A program made the translations under genes and the position numbers. A stretch of DNA of 64,000 bases from Bosea sp. F3-2 (lineage in GTDB: Bacteria; Pseudomonadota; Alphaproteobacteria; Rhizobiales; Beijerinckiaceae). The notes under the pieces are model-generated. The model made no database searches. It had not been told where the DNA came from and worked only from the letters and a program-made list of their open reading frames with translations. The first letter of the stretch is position 1. Every line of letters starts with the position of its first letter. This document shows, piece after piece, positions 7,570 to 16,629 of this stretch. The stretch spans positions 3,754,001 to 3,818,000 of the forward strand of contig NZ_CP042331.1 in assembly GCF_008253865.1 (NCBI RefSeq), written 5' to 3'.

Positions 7570-7874
7570 AGCGCCGGTCGTGGGCGTCTCTGTAGTCGGA
7601 GCATCGCGCCGCCGCAACTGCTTTTTTGTCGCCGTCCCGACAAAAATCCTTGAACCAGCCCGATGCATTTCGATCGCCCGGCAGGCAGCCCGGCCCTTCC
7701 AGGCGGATCATGCCCCGGGCGGAGACGATCGGATCACCCCGCCCGATTGCCGGCGCGATCGATGTGCTGCCCTCGCGGCAAGACGGCGTGAGCCGCGCAG
7801 GCAACGACCAAACAGATCTTGCAAGCCTCCCGACGAGGTTGAAAACTGTCGGAGTGGCCTGGGGGGAGCGTTTG

Positions 7875-8678
7875 GTGGGCGGAGGCGAGCAGCGACGAGA
7901 CCTGCCCTTCGCCGTCTTGCAGCGCGGCCGCCTTGCTTTCCGGGCCGGTCTCCGCGGCCTCATCTCGATCGTGTACCCTCCGGTCTGCATCGCCTGCCAG
8001 GCCGCGACCGGCGAGGCGCAGGCGCTCTGCCCAGCCTGCTGGGGCGGCATCGGCTTCATCGAGCGGCCTTATTGCGAGCGGCTCGGCACGCCCTTTGCGG
8101 TCGATCTCGGTCCCGGCCTGCTCTCGCCGGCCGCGATCGCCGACCCACCGGTCTTCACGCGGGCCCGTGCCGTCTGCCGCTTCGACGGCACGGCACGCGA
8201 ACTGGTGCATCGCCTGAAATATGGCGACCGCATCGAACTGTCCCTGACGCTCGGGCGCATGATGGCGCAGGCAGGTCGCGAGTTGCTCGGCGAGGCGGAG
8301 ATCGTCGCGCCCATCCCGCTCCACCGCACGAGGCTCTGGAGCCGGCGCTTCAACCAGGCCGCCGCGCTCGCCGGCGTCGTCGCGCGCCAAGCGAAGCTTC
8401 CGCTGGCGCCAAACCTGCTCGCCCGCGTCAAGCGGACGCGCCAGCAGGTCGGACTCACCCGCTCGCAGCGCGCCGACAATCTGCAGGGCGCGTTCCGGGT
8501 GCCGGACGCGATGCGTCCGCAGGTCGAGGGCCGGCGCGTCCTCCTGGTCGACGACGTGCTGACGACCGGCGCGACCGCCAATGCCGCCGCCCGGGCGCTG
8601 TTGCGGGCCGGCGCCCGCGATGTCGACATCCTGACCTTCGCACGGGTCGTGACGGATGGCCGGGAAGGCACTACATGA
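7875..8678 (+). CDS. ComF family phosphoribosyltransferase-like protein
   Basis: A 267-residue ComF homologue. An N-terminal zinc ribbon (CIAC...CPAC, about residues 34-55) is followed by a type I phosphoribosyltransferase domain with the PRPP loop VLLVDDVLTTGATA near the C terminus. The family is linked to DNA uptake in competent bacteria, but its role in alphaproteobacteria is uncertain. I chose the GTG at 7875, which follows GGGGGAG at six-base spacing; GTG at 7854 and longer in-frame starts have poorer sites. Its stop overlaps a possible upstream start of the glutaredoxin gene (ATGA at 8675), which suggests translational coupling. Confidence 0.85.
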   Translation: MGGGEQRRDLPFAVLQRGRLAFRAGLRGLISIVYPPVCIACQAATGEAQALCPACWGGIGFIERPYCERLGTPFAVDLGPGLLSPAAIADPPVFTRARAVCRFDGTARELVHRLKYGDRIELSLTLGRMMAQAGRELLGEAEIVAPIPLHRTRLWSRRFNQAAALAGVVARQAKLPLAPNLLARVKRTRQQVGLTRSQRADNLQGAFRVPDAMRPQVEGRRVLLVDDVLTTGATANAAARALLRAGARDVDILTFARVVTDGREGTT

Positions 8679-8710
8679 AGGCTAAGCGTCTTATCGAGAG
8701 TTCTCAGCCC

Positions 8711-8968
8711 ATGCCGCCGGTCACGATCTACACCACCTCCTGGTGCCCCTATTGCAAGGCCGCCAAGGCCCTGCTGACCCGGAAGGGCGTCGCCTTCTCG
8801 GAGATCGATGTCGACGGCGAGCCGGAACTGCGGCAGGCCATGACGGCACGGGCAGGCGGGCGTACTTCGGTGCCACAGATCTTCATCGGCGAGCGCCATG
8901 TCGGCGGCTCCGACGATATCCACGCCCTCGATGCCCGCGGCGAACTCGACGGGCTGCTGGCGGCCTGA
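8711..8968 (+). CDS. grxC: Glutaredoxin 3
   Basis: An 85-residue dithiol glutaredoxin. The redox motif is CPYC (residues 12-15, in TTSWCPYCKAAK), and the glutathione-binding TSVPQIFIG and GGSDDI segments follow at the normal spacing. It reduces protein disulfides and mixed disulfides with glutathione in the cytoplasm. The ATG at 8711 gives the family N terminus MPPVTIYTT. An ATG at 8675 that overlaps the comF stop would add 12 residues. It probably forms one transcription unit with comF. Confidence 0.92.
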   Translation: MPPVTIYTTSWCPYCKAAKALLTRKGVAFSEIDVDGEPELRQAMTARAGGRTSVPQIFIGERHVGGSDDIHALDARGELDGLLAA

Positions 8969-9066
8969 AGCAACACAGGGTTCTTGCCTGCCCTGTTAGG
9001 CCCAGCCTGCAGCGCTCCTTGCGTGCCGATTTGCCTTGGTGGCACGGCGCCACCATCTAAGATGAC

Positions 9067-9540
9067 ATGATCCGCTACACACTCATCTGCGACAACGGCC
9101 ACGAATTCGACAGCTGGTTCTCGTCCTCAACCGGCTTCGAGGATCAGGTGAAGCGCGGCTTGGTGAGCTGTCCGATCTGCAACAGCGCCAAGGTCGAGCG
9201 CGCGATCATGGCGCCCAATGTCGCGCGCACCGATCTCGCTCCCCGGGCGGCCGAGCCCTCACCGGACGCTTCTGCCTCCGCTGCCGCACCAGCCCCGGTC
9301 GCGCTGATGAGCGACAAGGAGAAGGCTTTCCGCGAGATGCTGAGCGCGCTGCACCAGCACGTTCACGAGAATGCCGAGCATGTCGGAGAGCGCTTCGCCG
9401 ACGAGGCGCTGAAGATCCATCATGGCGAGGCGGAATCCCGCGCCATCTATGGCGAGGCAACGGCCGACGACGCCCGCATGCTGCATGAGGAAGGCGTCGA
9501 CTTCCTGCCGCTGCCGCGCTTGCCTAGCACGCGGAACTGA
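9067..9540 (+). CDS. DUF1178 family protein
   Basis: A 157-residue protein that starts MIRYTLICDNGHEFDSWF and has a CPIC pair near residue 38, the conserved N-terminal zinc-ribbon-like pattern of DUF1178. An Ala/Pro linker follows, then a helical C-terminal half (MLSALHQHVHENAEHVG...). The family is widespread in alphaproteobacteria, commonly just after grxC/comF as here. Its molecular function is unknown. Confidence 0.88.
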   Translation: MIRYTLICDNGHEFDSWFSSSTGFEDQVKRGLVSCPICNSAKVERAIMAPNVARTDLAPRAAEPSPDASASAAAPAPVALMSDKEKAFREMLSALHQHVHENAEHVGERFADEALKIHHGEAESRAIYGEATADDARMLHEEGVDFLPLPRLPSTRN

Positions 9541-9604
9541 AGTCTCCGGCCGGACCGATACGCGCCTCCTTCGGGCTACAGCGGCAATGCAGATAAAAAT
9601 TCGG

Positions 9605-9624
9605 AACCGGGGACGCCCGGTTTT
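9605..9624 (+). terminator. Rho-independent-like terminator after the DUF1178 gene
   Basis: AACCGGG, loop GACG, CCCGGTT, then TT: a perfect 7-bp stem with a short T run, 65 bases past the stop. The tail is short, so efficiency is uncertain. Confidence 0.6.
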
Positions 9625-9806
9625 GCGTTCTATGGCAAGGCGTTAAATCAAGGGCCGGCGGAGAGAGACATCCGCCGGGGAAAGCTTTGCGCGCCTCGGC
9701 CCTTCCTTCCCGGATTAACTTTCTGTTAAGGGTTTCGGGTTTCTTTGCCGGTGATCCCGGTGCGCCCCCCGGCTGCCCATGATCCCGATACTGAGGAGGT
9801 TGCCGC

Positions 9807-10709
9807 ATGAAGCGGGCCGCGATCGCTGCGCATGGTCTCCGTTCTGGCGGAGTTTTCCGGTACGGCGGACGCGGATCGATCCCGATTCTGATGGCTCTCC
9901 TCGCGCCGGCCCTGGGCGCCTGCAGCATGTCGCCGGTCGAGACGGCCGCGGTCTCCGCGCCGACGACGAAGGAACCGACTGCTGCGCGCAAGCGCGCCGT
10001 CGCGCTGGCCAAGGCCGATCCGCGCGAAAAGGAATGCCTCGTCCGCGCGATGTATTTCGAATCGAATCGGTCGAGCGAAGCCGGCCTGCTCGGCGTCGGC
10101 ACGGTCGTGATGAACCGGGTCGAATCGGCGCGCTACCCCGAGACGATCTGCGGCGTGGTCGGGGCTCCCCGTCAGTTCGCCTCCGGCGTGCTGACGCGCC
10201 CGATGCCGGAAAAGACCCTGCCGAAGATCGAGGCTATCGCCGAGGACATCCTCAATGGCCGCCGGAACGAATCGGTCGGATCGGCCAAGCACTTCCATAT
10301 GGCTGGCATGCGCTTCGGCTACGCCAACATGCACTACGTGACCGTGGCCGGCGGCAACGCCTTCTATCTCAAGGGCGAGCGCCCCGAGCGCAGGCGGATC
10401 GAGGAGCCGACGATCCAGCTCGCATCGGCGTCCACCTCCGCGCCTCTTGCGACCACCGTCTCGACCGCCTCCACCTCCTTCGCCTCGGCGCCGCTTGCCT
10501 TCGCTCCCGAGACGGCGGCACCCAAGCTCGTTACGCTCCAGACGCCAGCGGTCATGCTCGTCAAGAACGCGCCGCTGCCGCCGGGCCGGCCGCTCGATCT
10601 CGATCTGCCGAAGGCCTCCGCCCGCGCGTTCGTCACGCCTCCGAAGGCCGACAACCGCCTGGCGCTTCTGCCGGCTTCCGAGATCAGGGGCAGCCTTTCC
10701 TCGCGATAG
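9807..10709 (+). CDS. SleB-type cell wall hydrolase
   Basis: A 300-residue exported peptidoglycan hydrolase. The N terminus is hydrophobic and ends in LGACS, a plausible lipobox, so it may be a lipoprotein. The hydrolase domain spans about residues 75-190, with the family signatures RAMYFESN (catalytic Glu), VMNRVESARYP, QFASG and AKHFHM. A Pro/Ala-rich low-complexity tail follows. SleB-like hydrolases cleave the glycan strand; in non-sporeformers they are thought to remodel the wall. The ATG is preceded by GAGGAGG at 9794-9800. Confidence 0.85.
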   Translation: MKRAAIAAHGLRSGGVFRYGGRGSIPILMALLAPALGACSMSPVETAAVSAPTTKEPTAARKRAVALAKADPREKECLVRAMYFESNRSSEAGLLGVGTVVMNRVESARYPETICGVVGAPRQFASGVLTRPMPEKTLPKIEAIAEDILNGRRNESVGSAKHFHMAGMRFGYANMHYVTVAGGNAFYLKGERPERRRIEEPTIQLASASTSAPLATTVSTASTSFASAPLAFAPETAAPKLVTLQTPAVMLVKNAPLPPGRPLDLDLPKASARAFVTPPKADNRLALLPASEIRGSLSSR

Positions 10710-10855
10710 GCGCCCGGGGCCAGCGCAGCCCTGTGCGAACTCCTACCGACGTCCGAATTGCGTCCGTCTAACGTCGTAGGCGACATCGTCGAAGCTCTGG
10801 CGTTATCTTCGCCGCAGTGCAACATTGAGATTGCTCTGCAATACGGGGAGACGCC

Positions 10856-12844
10856 ATGACCGCGACGAAGCTTGGCGGCCTGCAGACGGGCCCGCGCGAC
10901 AAGCCCTGGATCTTCCGCACCTATGCGGGCCATTCGGACGCGGCTGAGTCCAACCGGCTCTACCGGACCAATCTCGCCAAGGGCCAGACGGGCCTGTCCG
11001 TCGCCTTCGACCTGCCGACGCAGACCGGCTACGATCCGGACCATGTGCTGGCGCGCGGCGAGGTCGGCAAGGTCGGCGTGCCCGTGAGCCATCTCGGCGA
11101 CATGCGGGCGCTGTTCGACCAGATCCCGCTGGCGCAGATGAACACCTCGATGACGATCAACGCGACGGCGGCCTGGCTGCTCTCGCTCTACATCGCCGTC
11201 GCCGATGAGCAGGGGGCCGACCGCAAGCTGCTGCAAGGCACGACGCAGAACGACCTCGTCAAGGAATACCTCTCGCGCGGCACCTATGTCTTCCCGCCGC
11301 GTCCCTCGATGCAGCTCACCACCGACATCGTCGTCTTCACGGCCAGCGAGCTGCCGAAGTGGAACCCGACGAATGTCTGCTCCTACCATCTGCAGGAGGC
11401 CGGGGCCTCGCCGGTGCAGGAATTGTCCTTCGCGCTGGCGACGGGCATCGCCCTGCTGGATTCGATTCGCGCCCGGCCTGAGGTCAGCGCGGAAGAATTC
11501 CCCGGCACCGTCGGGCGCATCTCCTTCTTCGTGAATGCCGGGATGCGCTTCGTCACCGAACTCTGCAAGATGCGGGCTTTCGTCGAGCTCTGGGACGAGA
11601 TCACATTAGGTCGGTATGGCGTTACCGATGAGGCGATGCGGCGGTTCCGCTATGGCGTGCAGGTCAATTCGCTGGGGCTGACCGAGCCGCAGCCGGAGAA
11701 CAACGTCTACCGCATCCTGATCGAGATGCTCGCCGTGACGCTGTCGAAGAAGGCGCGCGCGCGAGCGGTGCAGCTGCCGGCCTGGAACGAGGCGCTCGGC
11801 CTGCCCCGCCCCTTCGACCAGCAATGGTCGCTGCGCATGCAGCAGGTGCTGGCCTATGAGACCGACCTGCTCGAGTTCGGCGATATCTTCGACGGCTCGA
11901 CCGCGATCGATGCCAAGGTCCGCGAGCTCAAGGAAGCGGCGCTGGAGGAACTCGCCAAGATCGACGACATGGGCGGCGCTCTCGCCGCCGTCGAGACCGG
12001 CTACATGAAGCAGGCACTGGTCGAGAACGGGGCGCGGCGCATCGAGGCGATCGAGCGCGGCGAGCAGGTCGTCGTCGGCGTCAACAAATTCACCAACAGC
12101 GAGCCCTCCCCGCTGTCCGCAGGCGACGGCGCCGTCGTCACCGTGCCCGATTCGGTCGAGACCGAAGCGATCGCCCGCCTCAAGGCCTGGCGCTCGGCGC
12201 GCGACGCCAGGGCGGCTGAGGCGGCGCTCGCCGAGCTCGCGGCAAGCGCCCGCGAGGGCCGCAATGTCATGCCGGCCTCGATCGCCTGCGCCAAGGCCGG
12301 CGTCACCACCGGCGAATGGGCGCAGACCCTGCGCGAGATCTTCGGCGAGTACCGCGCCCCCACCGGCGTGGACACCACGAAGCTTGGCGACGCCACCGGC
12401 CTCGCCACCGCCAAGGCAGCCGTGGAGAAGGCGACCGAGCGCCTCGGCCGTCCGCCGCGCTTCCTCGTCGGCAAGCCCGGCCTCGACGGGCATTCGAACG
12501 GCGCCGAGCAGATCGCCGTGCGCGCCCGCGATGCCGGGATGAATGTCAGCTATGGCGGCATCCGTCAGACGCCGGAGGAGATCGTGACCCAGGCCCGGGA
12601 GAGCGAAGCCGACATCATCGGGCTCTCGATCCTCTCCGGCTCGCATCTGCCGCTGGTGCGCGACGTCACAGCGCGCCTGCGCGTCGCCGGCATGAACGTC
12701 CCGGTCGTGGTCGGCGGCATCATCCCGCCCGACGACGAGAACGCCTTGCGCAACATGGGCGTGGCAGCGGTCTATACGCCGAAGGATTTCGCGCTGGACG
12801 GCATCATCGCCGATGTCGCGGGGCTGACGGCGAAGAAGGGGTAG
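10856..12844 (+). CDS. ecm: Ethylmalonyl-CoA mutase (MeaA type)
   Basis: A 662-residue adenosylcobalamin-dependent mutase converting ethylmalonyl-CoA to methylsuccinyl-CoA in the ethylmalonyl-CoA pathway for acetyl-CoA assimilation. The N-terminal catalytic domain begins KPWIFRTYAGHSDAAESN and includes LSVAFDLPTQTGYDPDH, features of the MeaA/Ecm subgroup rather than classical methylmalonyl-CoA mutase. The C-terminal B12-binding domain (about 535-655) has the DxHxxG motif (GLDGHSNGAEQI), whose His ligates cobalt. GGGGAG lies upstream of the ATG. No other pathway genes are adjacent, and I see no cobalamin riboswitch. Confidence 0.9.
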   Translation: MTATKLGGLQTGPRDKPWIFRTYAGHSDAAESNRLYRTNLAKGQTGLSVAFDLPTQTGYDPDHVLARGEVGKVGVPVSHLGDMRALFDQIPLAQMNTSMTINATAAWLLSLYIAVADEQGADRKLLQGTTQNDLVKEYLSRGTYVFPPRPSMQLTTDIVVFTASELPKWNPTNVCSYHLQEAGASPVQELSFALATGIALLDSIRARPEVSAEEFPGTVGRISFFVNAGMRFVTELCKMRAFVELWDEITLGRYGVTDEAMRRFRYGVQVNSLGLTEPQPENNVYRILIEMLAVTLSKKARARAVQLPAWNEALGLPRPFDQQWSLRMQQVLAYETDLLEFGDIFDGSTAIDAKVRELKEAALEELAKIDDMGGALAAVETGYMKQALVENGARRIEAIERGEQVVVGVNKFTNSEPSPLSAGDGAVVTVPDSVETEAIARLKAWRSARDARAAEAALAELAASAREGRNVMPASIACAKAGVTTGEWAQTLREIFGEYRAPTGVDTTKLGDATGLATAKAAVEKATERLGRPPRFLVGKPGLDGHSNGAEQIAVRARDAGMNVSYGGIRQTPEEIVTQARESEADIIGLSILSGSHLPLVRDVTARLRVAGMNVPVVVGGIIPPDDENALRNMGVAAVYTPKDFALDGIIADVAGLTAKKG

Positions 12845-12846
12845 CC

Positions 12847-12979
12847 GTCATCCCGTGCGCGCTGCGGCGTGTAACGCCGCTGCGCAGATGCGGGACCGCG
12901 CGAGGAGAAGGCGCCTCACTCTGCCGACGGTCCCGTGTCTGCGCAGCAGCACTGCGTGCCGCAGCGCGCACGGGATGAC
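12847..12979. repeat. Long inverted repeat, family F
   Basis: Arms beginning GTCATCCCGTGCGCGCTGCGG and ending in its complement, with a second internal pairing (TGCGGGACCG against CGGTCCCG). It fills the gap between the convergent ecm and J-domain genes and could act as a bidirectional hairpin. Confidence 0.75.
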
Positions 12980-12985
12980 CCCGCC

Positions 12986-13603
12986 CTAAACCATCCCCAC
13001 GCTCTTCAACTGCTGATAGGCCTTCAGGATCTCCTGAAGCGTGCCTTCGCGCGAGCGGTCGCCGCCATTGGCGTCCGGGTGGAAGCGCTTCACCAGCTCC
13101 TTGTAGCGCGCCTTGATCGCGGCGGAGTCGGCGGTGTCGTCGAGGCCGAGCGTATCGAGCGCCTTGCGCGCGACGACGCCGACGCGCGCTTCCGGCTGCG
13201 CCGCCTGCTGCTTGGAGCGCGCACCGAACAGGTTGAAGGCGTCGTGCATGTCGGGGCCGGCCTCGCCGTTGCGAAGACGCCCGCGCTGCGACATGCGCGC
13301 AGCCTGCGAGTTGACGCCGAGCTTCCAGGTCGGCCGGTGGCCGATCTCCTCCTGCTTCTGGTAGGCGGCGAGCGCGTCGTCGTCCATGCCGGCGAAGTAG
13401 TTGTAGGTCGCGTTGTAGGCCTTCACATGCTCCTTGCAGAACAGGAAGAACTGGCCCTCGCGGCCGCGCCCCTTCGGCGCGCGGAATTCACCGGCGCGCG
13501 CGCAGCCCGGATGGTCGCAACGCGGCGCATCGCTGTCCACGACCGCTTCCGCCTCGGAAGAGCCGATCCTGATGCTGTCGAAAAGGCGCGAGTTGATGTT
13601 CAT
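12986..13603 (-). CDS. J-domain (DnaJ-like) protein
   Basis: A 205-residue protein with a J domain at the C terminus (about 150-205). It has the HPD motif in KRFHPDANGG and the helix I pattern SAAIKARYKELV. The N-terminal half has cysteines (CDHPGCARAGEF) and FFLFCKEHVKAYNATYNYF, the conserved extension of this alphaproteobacterial family. It probably stimulates an Hsp70 on a specific client. The ATG at 13603 gives MNINSRLFDSIRIG, the usual N terminus. It is divergent from bolA 95 bp away, a common alphaproteobacterial pairing. Confidence 0.87.
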   Translation of the reverse strand: MNINSRLFDSIRIGSSEAEAVVDSDAPRCDHPGCARAGEFRAPKGRGREGQFFLFCKEHVKAYNATYNYFAGMDDDALAAYQKQEEIGHRPTWKLGVNSQAARMSQRGRLRNGEAGPDMHDAFNLFGARSKQQAAQPEARVGVVARKALDTLGLDDTADSAAIKARYKELVKRFHPDANGGDRSREGTLQEILKAYQQLKSVGMV

Positions 13604-13698
13604 CGTCGACGGTTTATGAGACGCAGGGCTCGGGCCGGCAAGTGCGATGCAACACACCGCCGAACCGATAGGACAATCATCGCAACGGTGGCACGATC

Positions 13699-13971
13699 AT
13701 GACCGCAATCGCTGAAAGAATCACGCGAAAGCTGACCGAAGCCTTTGCGCCACAGGAATTGAAGGTGATCGACGAGTCGCACCAGCATCAGGGCCATGGC
13801 GGCTGGCGCGAGGGCGGCGAGACTCACTTCCGCGTCAATATCGTGTCGGAAGCTTTCGCCGGCAAGAGCCGGCTCGAGCGCCACCGCCTCGTCAATGCGG
13901 CGCTGGCGCAGGAGCTGGCCGACCGGGTCCACGCGCTGGCGATCGCGGCAAAGGCACCCGGCGAGGCCTGA
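13699..13971 (+). CDS. BolA family protein
   Basis: A 90-residue BolA-fold protein with the class II KH-like core. The signature DESHQHQGHGG and THFRVNIVSEAFAGKSRLERHRLVN give the His and Ser residues that, with a monothiol glutaredoxin, can bind a [2Fe-2S] cluster. BolA proteins act in iron-sulfur trafficking and stress responses. It is divergent from the J-domain gene and convergent with the MFS transporter gene. Confidence 0.9.
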   Translation: MTAIAERITRKLTEAFAPQELKVIDESHQHQGHGGWREGGETHFRVNIVSEAFAGKSRLERHRLVNAALAQELADRVHALAIAAKAPGEA

Positions 13972-13977
13972 GCGCGC

Positions 13978-15174
13978 TCACCACTTCACCGGCTTGGGCG
14001 GCGCGAGCGCGTAGATCGCGACCGAGACCAGCAGCAGCGCGGCGAAGGCCCAGTGCAGATTGGCGAAGGTCCTGGCGGCGTCGAGCCCGGCCGCGCGCTG
14101 CTCGGCGATGAACCAGCCGGAGGCCGACTGCACCGCCGCGGCGCCGGCGATGAAGAGGAAGTTCACGAAGGTCATGCCGCGCCCGATCAGGTGCTCGGGG
14201 AAGAACTGCCGCGCATGCGCCATCAGGATCGCGTAGGTGAAGCCTGCCGCCCCGATCAGCGAGAACAGCGCGACCGCCGTCAGATGCGAGTTCTGCCCGC
14301 TCAGCGCCAGCAGCACGAAGCCGAGCGCGGTCAGCAGCGTTCCCCAGGTCACGATCGCCTTGGCCCGCCCGGTGCGGCTTTCCAGCCAGCCATAGATGAA
14401 GGCGCCAACGATCATGGCGGCCGCCATCGTCGTTGCCGCATGACCGGCCGCGACGGCGTCGAAGCCATGGACCTGCGTCATGAACGGGCCAATCCACAGG
14501 CCGCGCGCCGTGGCAACGATGGCGTAGCCCGTGATGGTCAGTGGCGCGAGCAGCCAGAGCGGCTTGAGCGCCAGAATGCTGGCGAGCCCCTGGAGCAGCC
14601 CTTCGTCCGGCGCGGCGGAGGCCGGGCGCGGCGGCGGATCGCGCACGAGCATCACGGCCAGGACGGTCGCGGCCAGGAAGGCGGCGGCCATGGCGGTCAT
14701 GGCCCCGCGCCAGCCGAAATGCGCCGCAACAATGGCGAGCGGCGCAGCGCCAGCGATGTTGCCGAGCGAGCCCAGCGCAATGAACAGCGAGGTCAAGAGC
14801 CCGAAGCGCACGGGCGCCGCCGTGCGGGCGAAGAGGAAGAGCGAGGACATGAAGACCGGCGAGCAGCCGATGCCGATCAACGCCATGGCGATGCCGGCCG
14901 ATAGCGGGCCGCTCGCCTGCGCAAACAGGAAGGCGCCGGCCGAACCGATCGCCATCGCGACCGCCACCGTCCGGCGCGGCCCGACCCGGTCGAGCGCCCA
15001 GCCAACCGGGAACTGCGCCAGCGCGAAGGCGATGAACCAGGCGGCACCGAGCAGGCCAAAGGCAGCCGGGCCGATGCCGAGATCGGCCATCACCGGCCCG
15101 GCGATCACGCTCAGGAAGGAGCGGTAGAAGATCGAGAGGATGTAGGCCGGCAGAAGCGCGATAAAGACGGTCAC
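13978..15174 (-). CDS. MFS transporter
   Basis: A 398-residue major facilitator protein with about 12 membrane segments. The loop 2-3 motif is recognisable as GWALDRVGPRRTV (about residues 58-70), and a central hydrophilic loop near 180-200 (RDPPPRPASAAPDEG) separates the halves. The N terminus MTVFIALLPAYILSIFYRSF leads straight into helix 1. The substrate cannot be inferred. It lies 35 bp downstream of the thiolase gene on the same strand, so co-transcription is likely and an organic-acid or drug substrate is conceivable. Confidence 0.82.
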   Translation of the reverse strand: MTVFIALLPAYILSIFYRSFLSVIAGPVMADLGIGPAAFGLLGAAWFIAFALAQFPVGWALDRVGPRRTVAVAMAIGSAGAFLFAQASGPLSAGIAMALIGIGCSPVFMSSLFLFARTAAPVRFGLLTSLFIALGSLGNIAGAAPLAIVAAHFGWRGAMTAMAAAFLAATVLAVMLVRDPPPRPASAAPDEGLLQGLASILALKPLWLLAPLTITGYAIVATARGLWIGPFMTQVHGFDAVAAGHAATTMAAAMIVGAFIYGWLESRTGRAKAIVTWGTLLTALGFVLLALSGQNSHLTAVALFSLIGAAGFTYAILMAHARQFFPEHLIGRGMTFVNFLFIAGAAAVQSASGWFIAEQRAAGLDAARTFANLHWAFAALLLVSVAIYALAPPKPVKW

Positions 15175-15209
15175 GTCGAAAAATCCGCTTCTGCCCGAGG
15201 CTTACAGGA

Positions 15210-16379
15210 TCACTTGATCCGTTCGAGCACGGAGACGTAGTTCGCGACTGCCGCCCCGCCCATGTTGAAGATGCCACCGAGGCGCGGCTCGCTGAGCTGC
15301 ATGCCTTCCGGCGCTTCGCCGGTGAGCTGCATCGCCGACAGCACATGCATCGAGACGCCAGTGGCGCCGATCGGATGGCCCTTGGCCTTGAGGCCGCCGG
15401 AGACGTTGACCGGCAGCTTGCCGTCCTTCTGCGTCCAGCCTTCCTTGATGGCGCGGGCGCCGTCGCCTTCCTTGGTCAGGCCCATCGCCTCGTATTCGAT
15501 CAGCTCGGCGATGGTGAAGCAGTCATGCGTCTCGACGAAGGAGAGGTCGTCGAGGGTCACCCCGGCCTGGGCCAGCGCCTTCTGCCAGGCGAGCGCCCCG
15601 CCCTCGAACTTCAGGATGTCGCGCTTCGACATCGGCAGGAAGTCCTGGACATGGGCCATGCCGCGGAAGCCGACGGCGCGGCGCATCTGCAGCGCGGTCT
15701 CCTCGTCGGCCAGCACGAGCGCGGCGGCGCCGTCCGAGACCAGCGAGCAGTCGGTGCGCTTCAGCGGCCCGGCGACAAAGGGGTTCTTCTCGCTCTCCTC
15801 GCGGCAGAAGGCGTAGCCGAGATCCTTGCGCATCTGCGCATAGGGGTTCTCGACGCCGTTCTTGTGGTTCTTGGCCGCGATCATCGCGAGCGCATCGGAC
15901 TGGTCGCCGTGCCGCTGGAAATAGCCGGCGGCGATCTTGCCGAAGACGCCGGCGAAGCCGGCTGGCGTGTCGCCGTCCTCCGGCAGATAGGAGGCTTTCA
16001 GCAGGTTCTTGCCGATCTCCGGCCCCGGCGTCTTGGTCATCTGCTCGACGCCGACGACGAGCACGATCTTGGCCGCCCCCGCCTTGATCGCCCGCGCACC
16101 CTGATGGACCGCGGCCGAACCGGTGGCGCAGGCATTCTCGACACGCGTGGTCGGCTTGAAGCGCAGCGCCGGATCGGCCTGGAGGACCAGCGAAGCGGTG
16201 AAGTCCTGGGCCGAGAAGCCGGCGTTGTAATGGCCGAGCACGATCTCATCGACCTGATCGGCGGTGATGCCGGCATCGACCAGCGCATCGGTCGCGACCC
16301 GCACGATGAGACTTTCGACGGTTTCGGCATCCTGCTTGCCGAATGGCGTATGTGCCCAGCCGACGATTGCAGCGCTCAT
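15210..16379 (-). CDS. Thiolase / acetyl-CoA acetyltransferase, SCP-x-like
   Basis: A 389-residue thiolase-fold enzyme. The acyl-accepting Cys is C84 in ENACATGSAAVHQ, and GHPIGATG carries the conserved His near the C terminus. The final catalytic cysteine of classical thiolases is replaced (GGIFNMGGAAVANY), as in the SCP2/SCP-x thiolase subgroup, and THDCFTIAE is also typical of that group. It would cleave 3-ketoacyl-CoA or condense acyl-CoAs; the chain length is unknown. It is probably co-transcribed with the MFS gene. Confidence 0.85.
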   Translation of the reverse strand: MSAAIVGWAHTPFGKQDAETVESLIVRVATDALVDAGITADQVDEIVLGHYNAGFSAQDFTASLVLQADPALRFKPTTRVENACATGSAAVHQGARAIKAGAAKIVLVVGVEQMTKTPGPEIGKNLLKASYLPEDGDTPAGFAGVFGKIAAGYFQRHGDQSDALAMIAAKNHKNGVENPYAQMRKDLGYAFCREESEKNPFVAGPLKRTDCSLVSDGAAALVLADEETALQMRRAVGFRGMAHVQDFLPMSKRDILKFEGGALAWQKALAQAGVTLDDLSFVETHDCFTIAELIEYEAMGLTKEGDGARAIKEGWTQKDGKLPVNVSGGLKAKGHPIGATGVSMHVLSAMQLTGEAPEGMQLSEPRLGGIFNMGGAAVANYVSVLERIK

Positions 16380-16500
16380 GACGGTTCTCCCTCTAATGTG
16401 CAGCTACACGTTATCTTGGCAGCCTTGCGCCGTCCGGCAAGCCGGTATCCGTGCATGATCGCCGTGCGCGGATCGGCTGGCTAGCCCTGCTTCCAGCACT

Positions 16501-16614
16501 AGAGCACGCGCCGATCAGATTGTAGTGCAATCTGATCGGGTCACGCGTTCTCTATCAATATGTTAGAGACGGATTCACCGATCAGGTTGATTCAACCTGA
16601 TCGGATCCGGCTCT
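16501..16614. repeat. Tandem palindromic repeat, family D
   Basis: Two hairpins side by side, CCGATCAGATTG...CAATCTGATCGG and CCGATCAGGTTG...CAACCTGATCGG, bracketed by AGAGC and GGCTCT. The second unit recurs at 22885-22931. It lies between the thiolase and transporter genes. Confidence 0.8.
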
Positions 16615-16629
16615 AGCCGGCCCCAGCAT

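Noticed and set aside
10710..10855. Cobalamin riboswitch upstream of the B12-dependent mutase
   Set aside because: The gap is only 146 bases and I cannot find a B12-box-like conserved segment or the expected stems.
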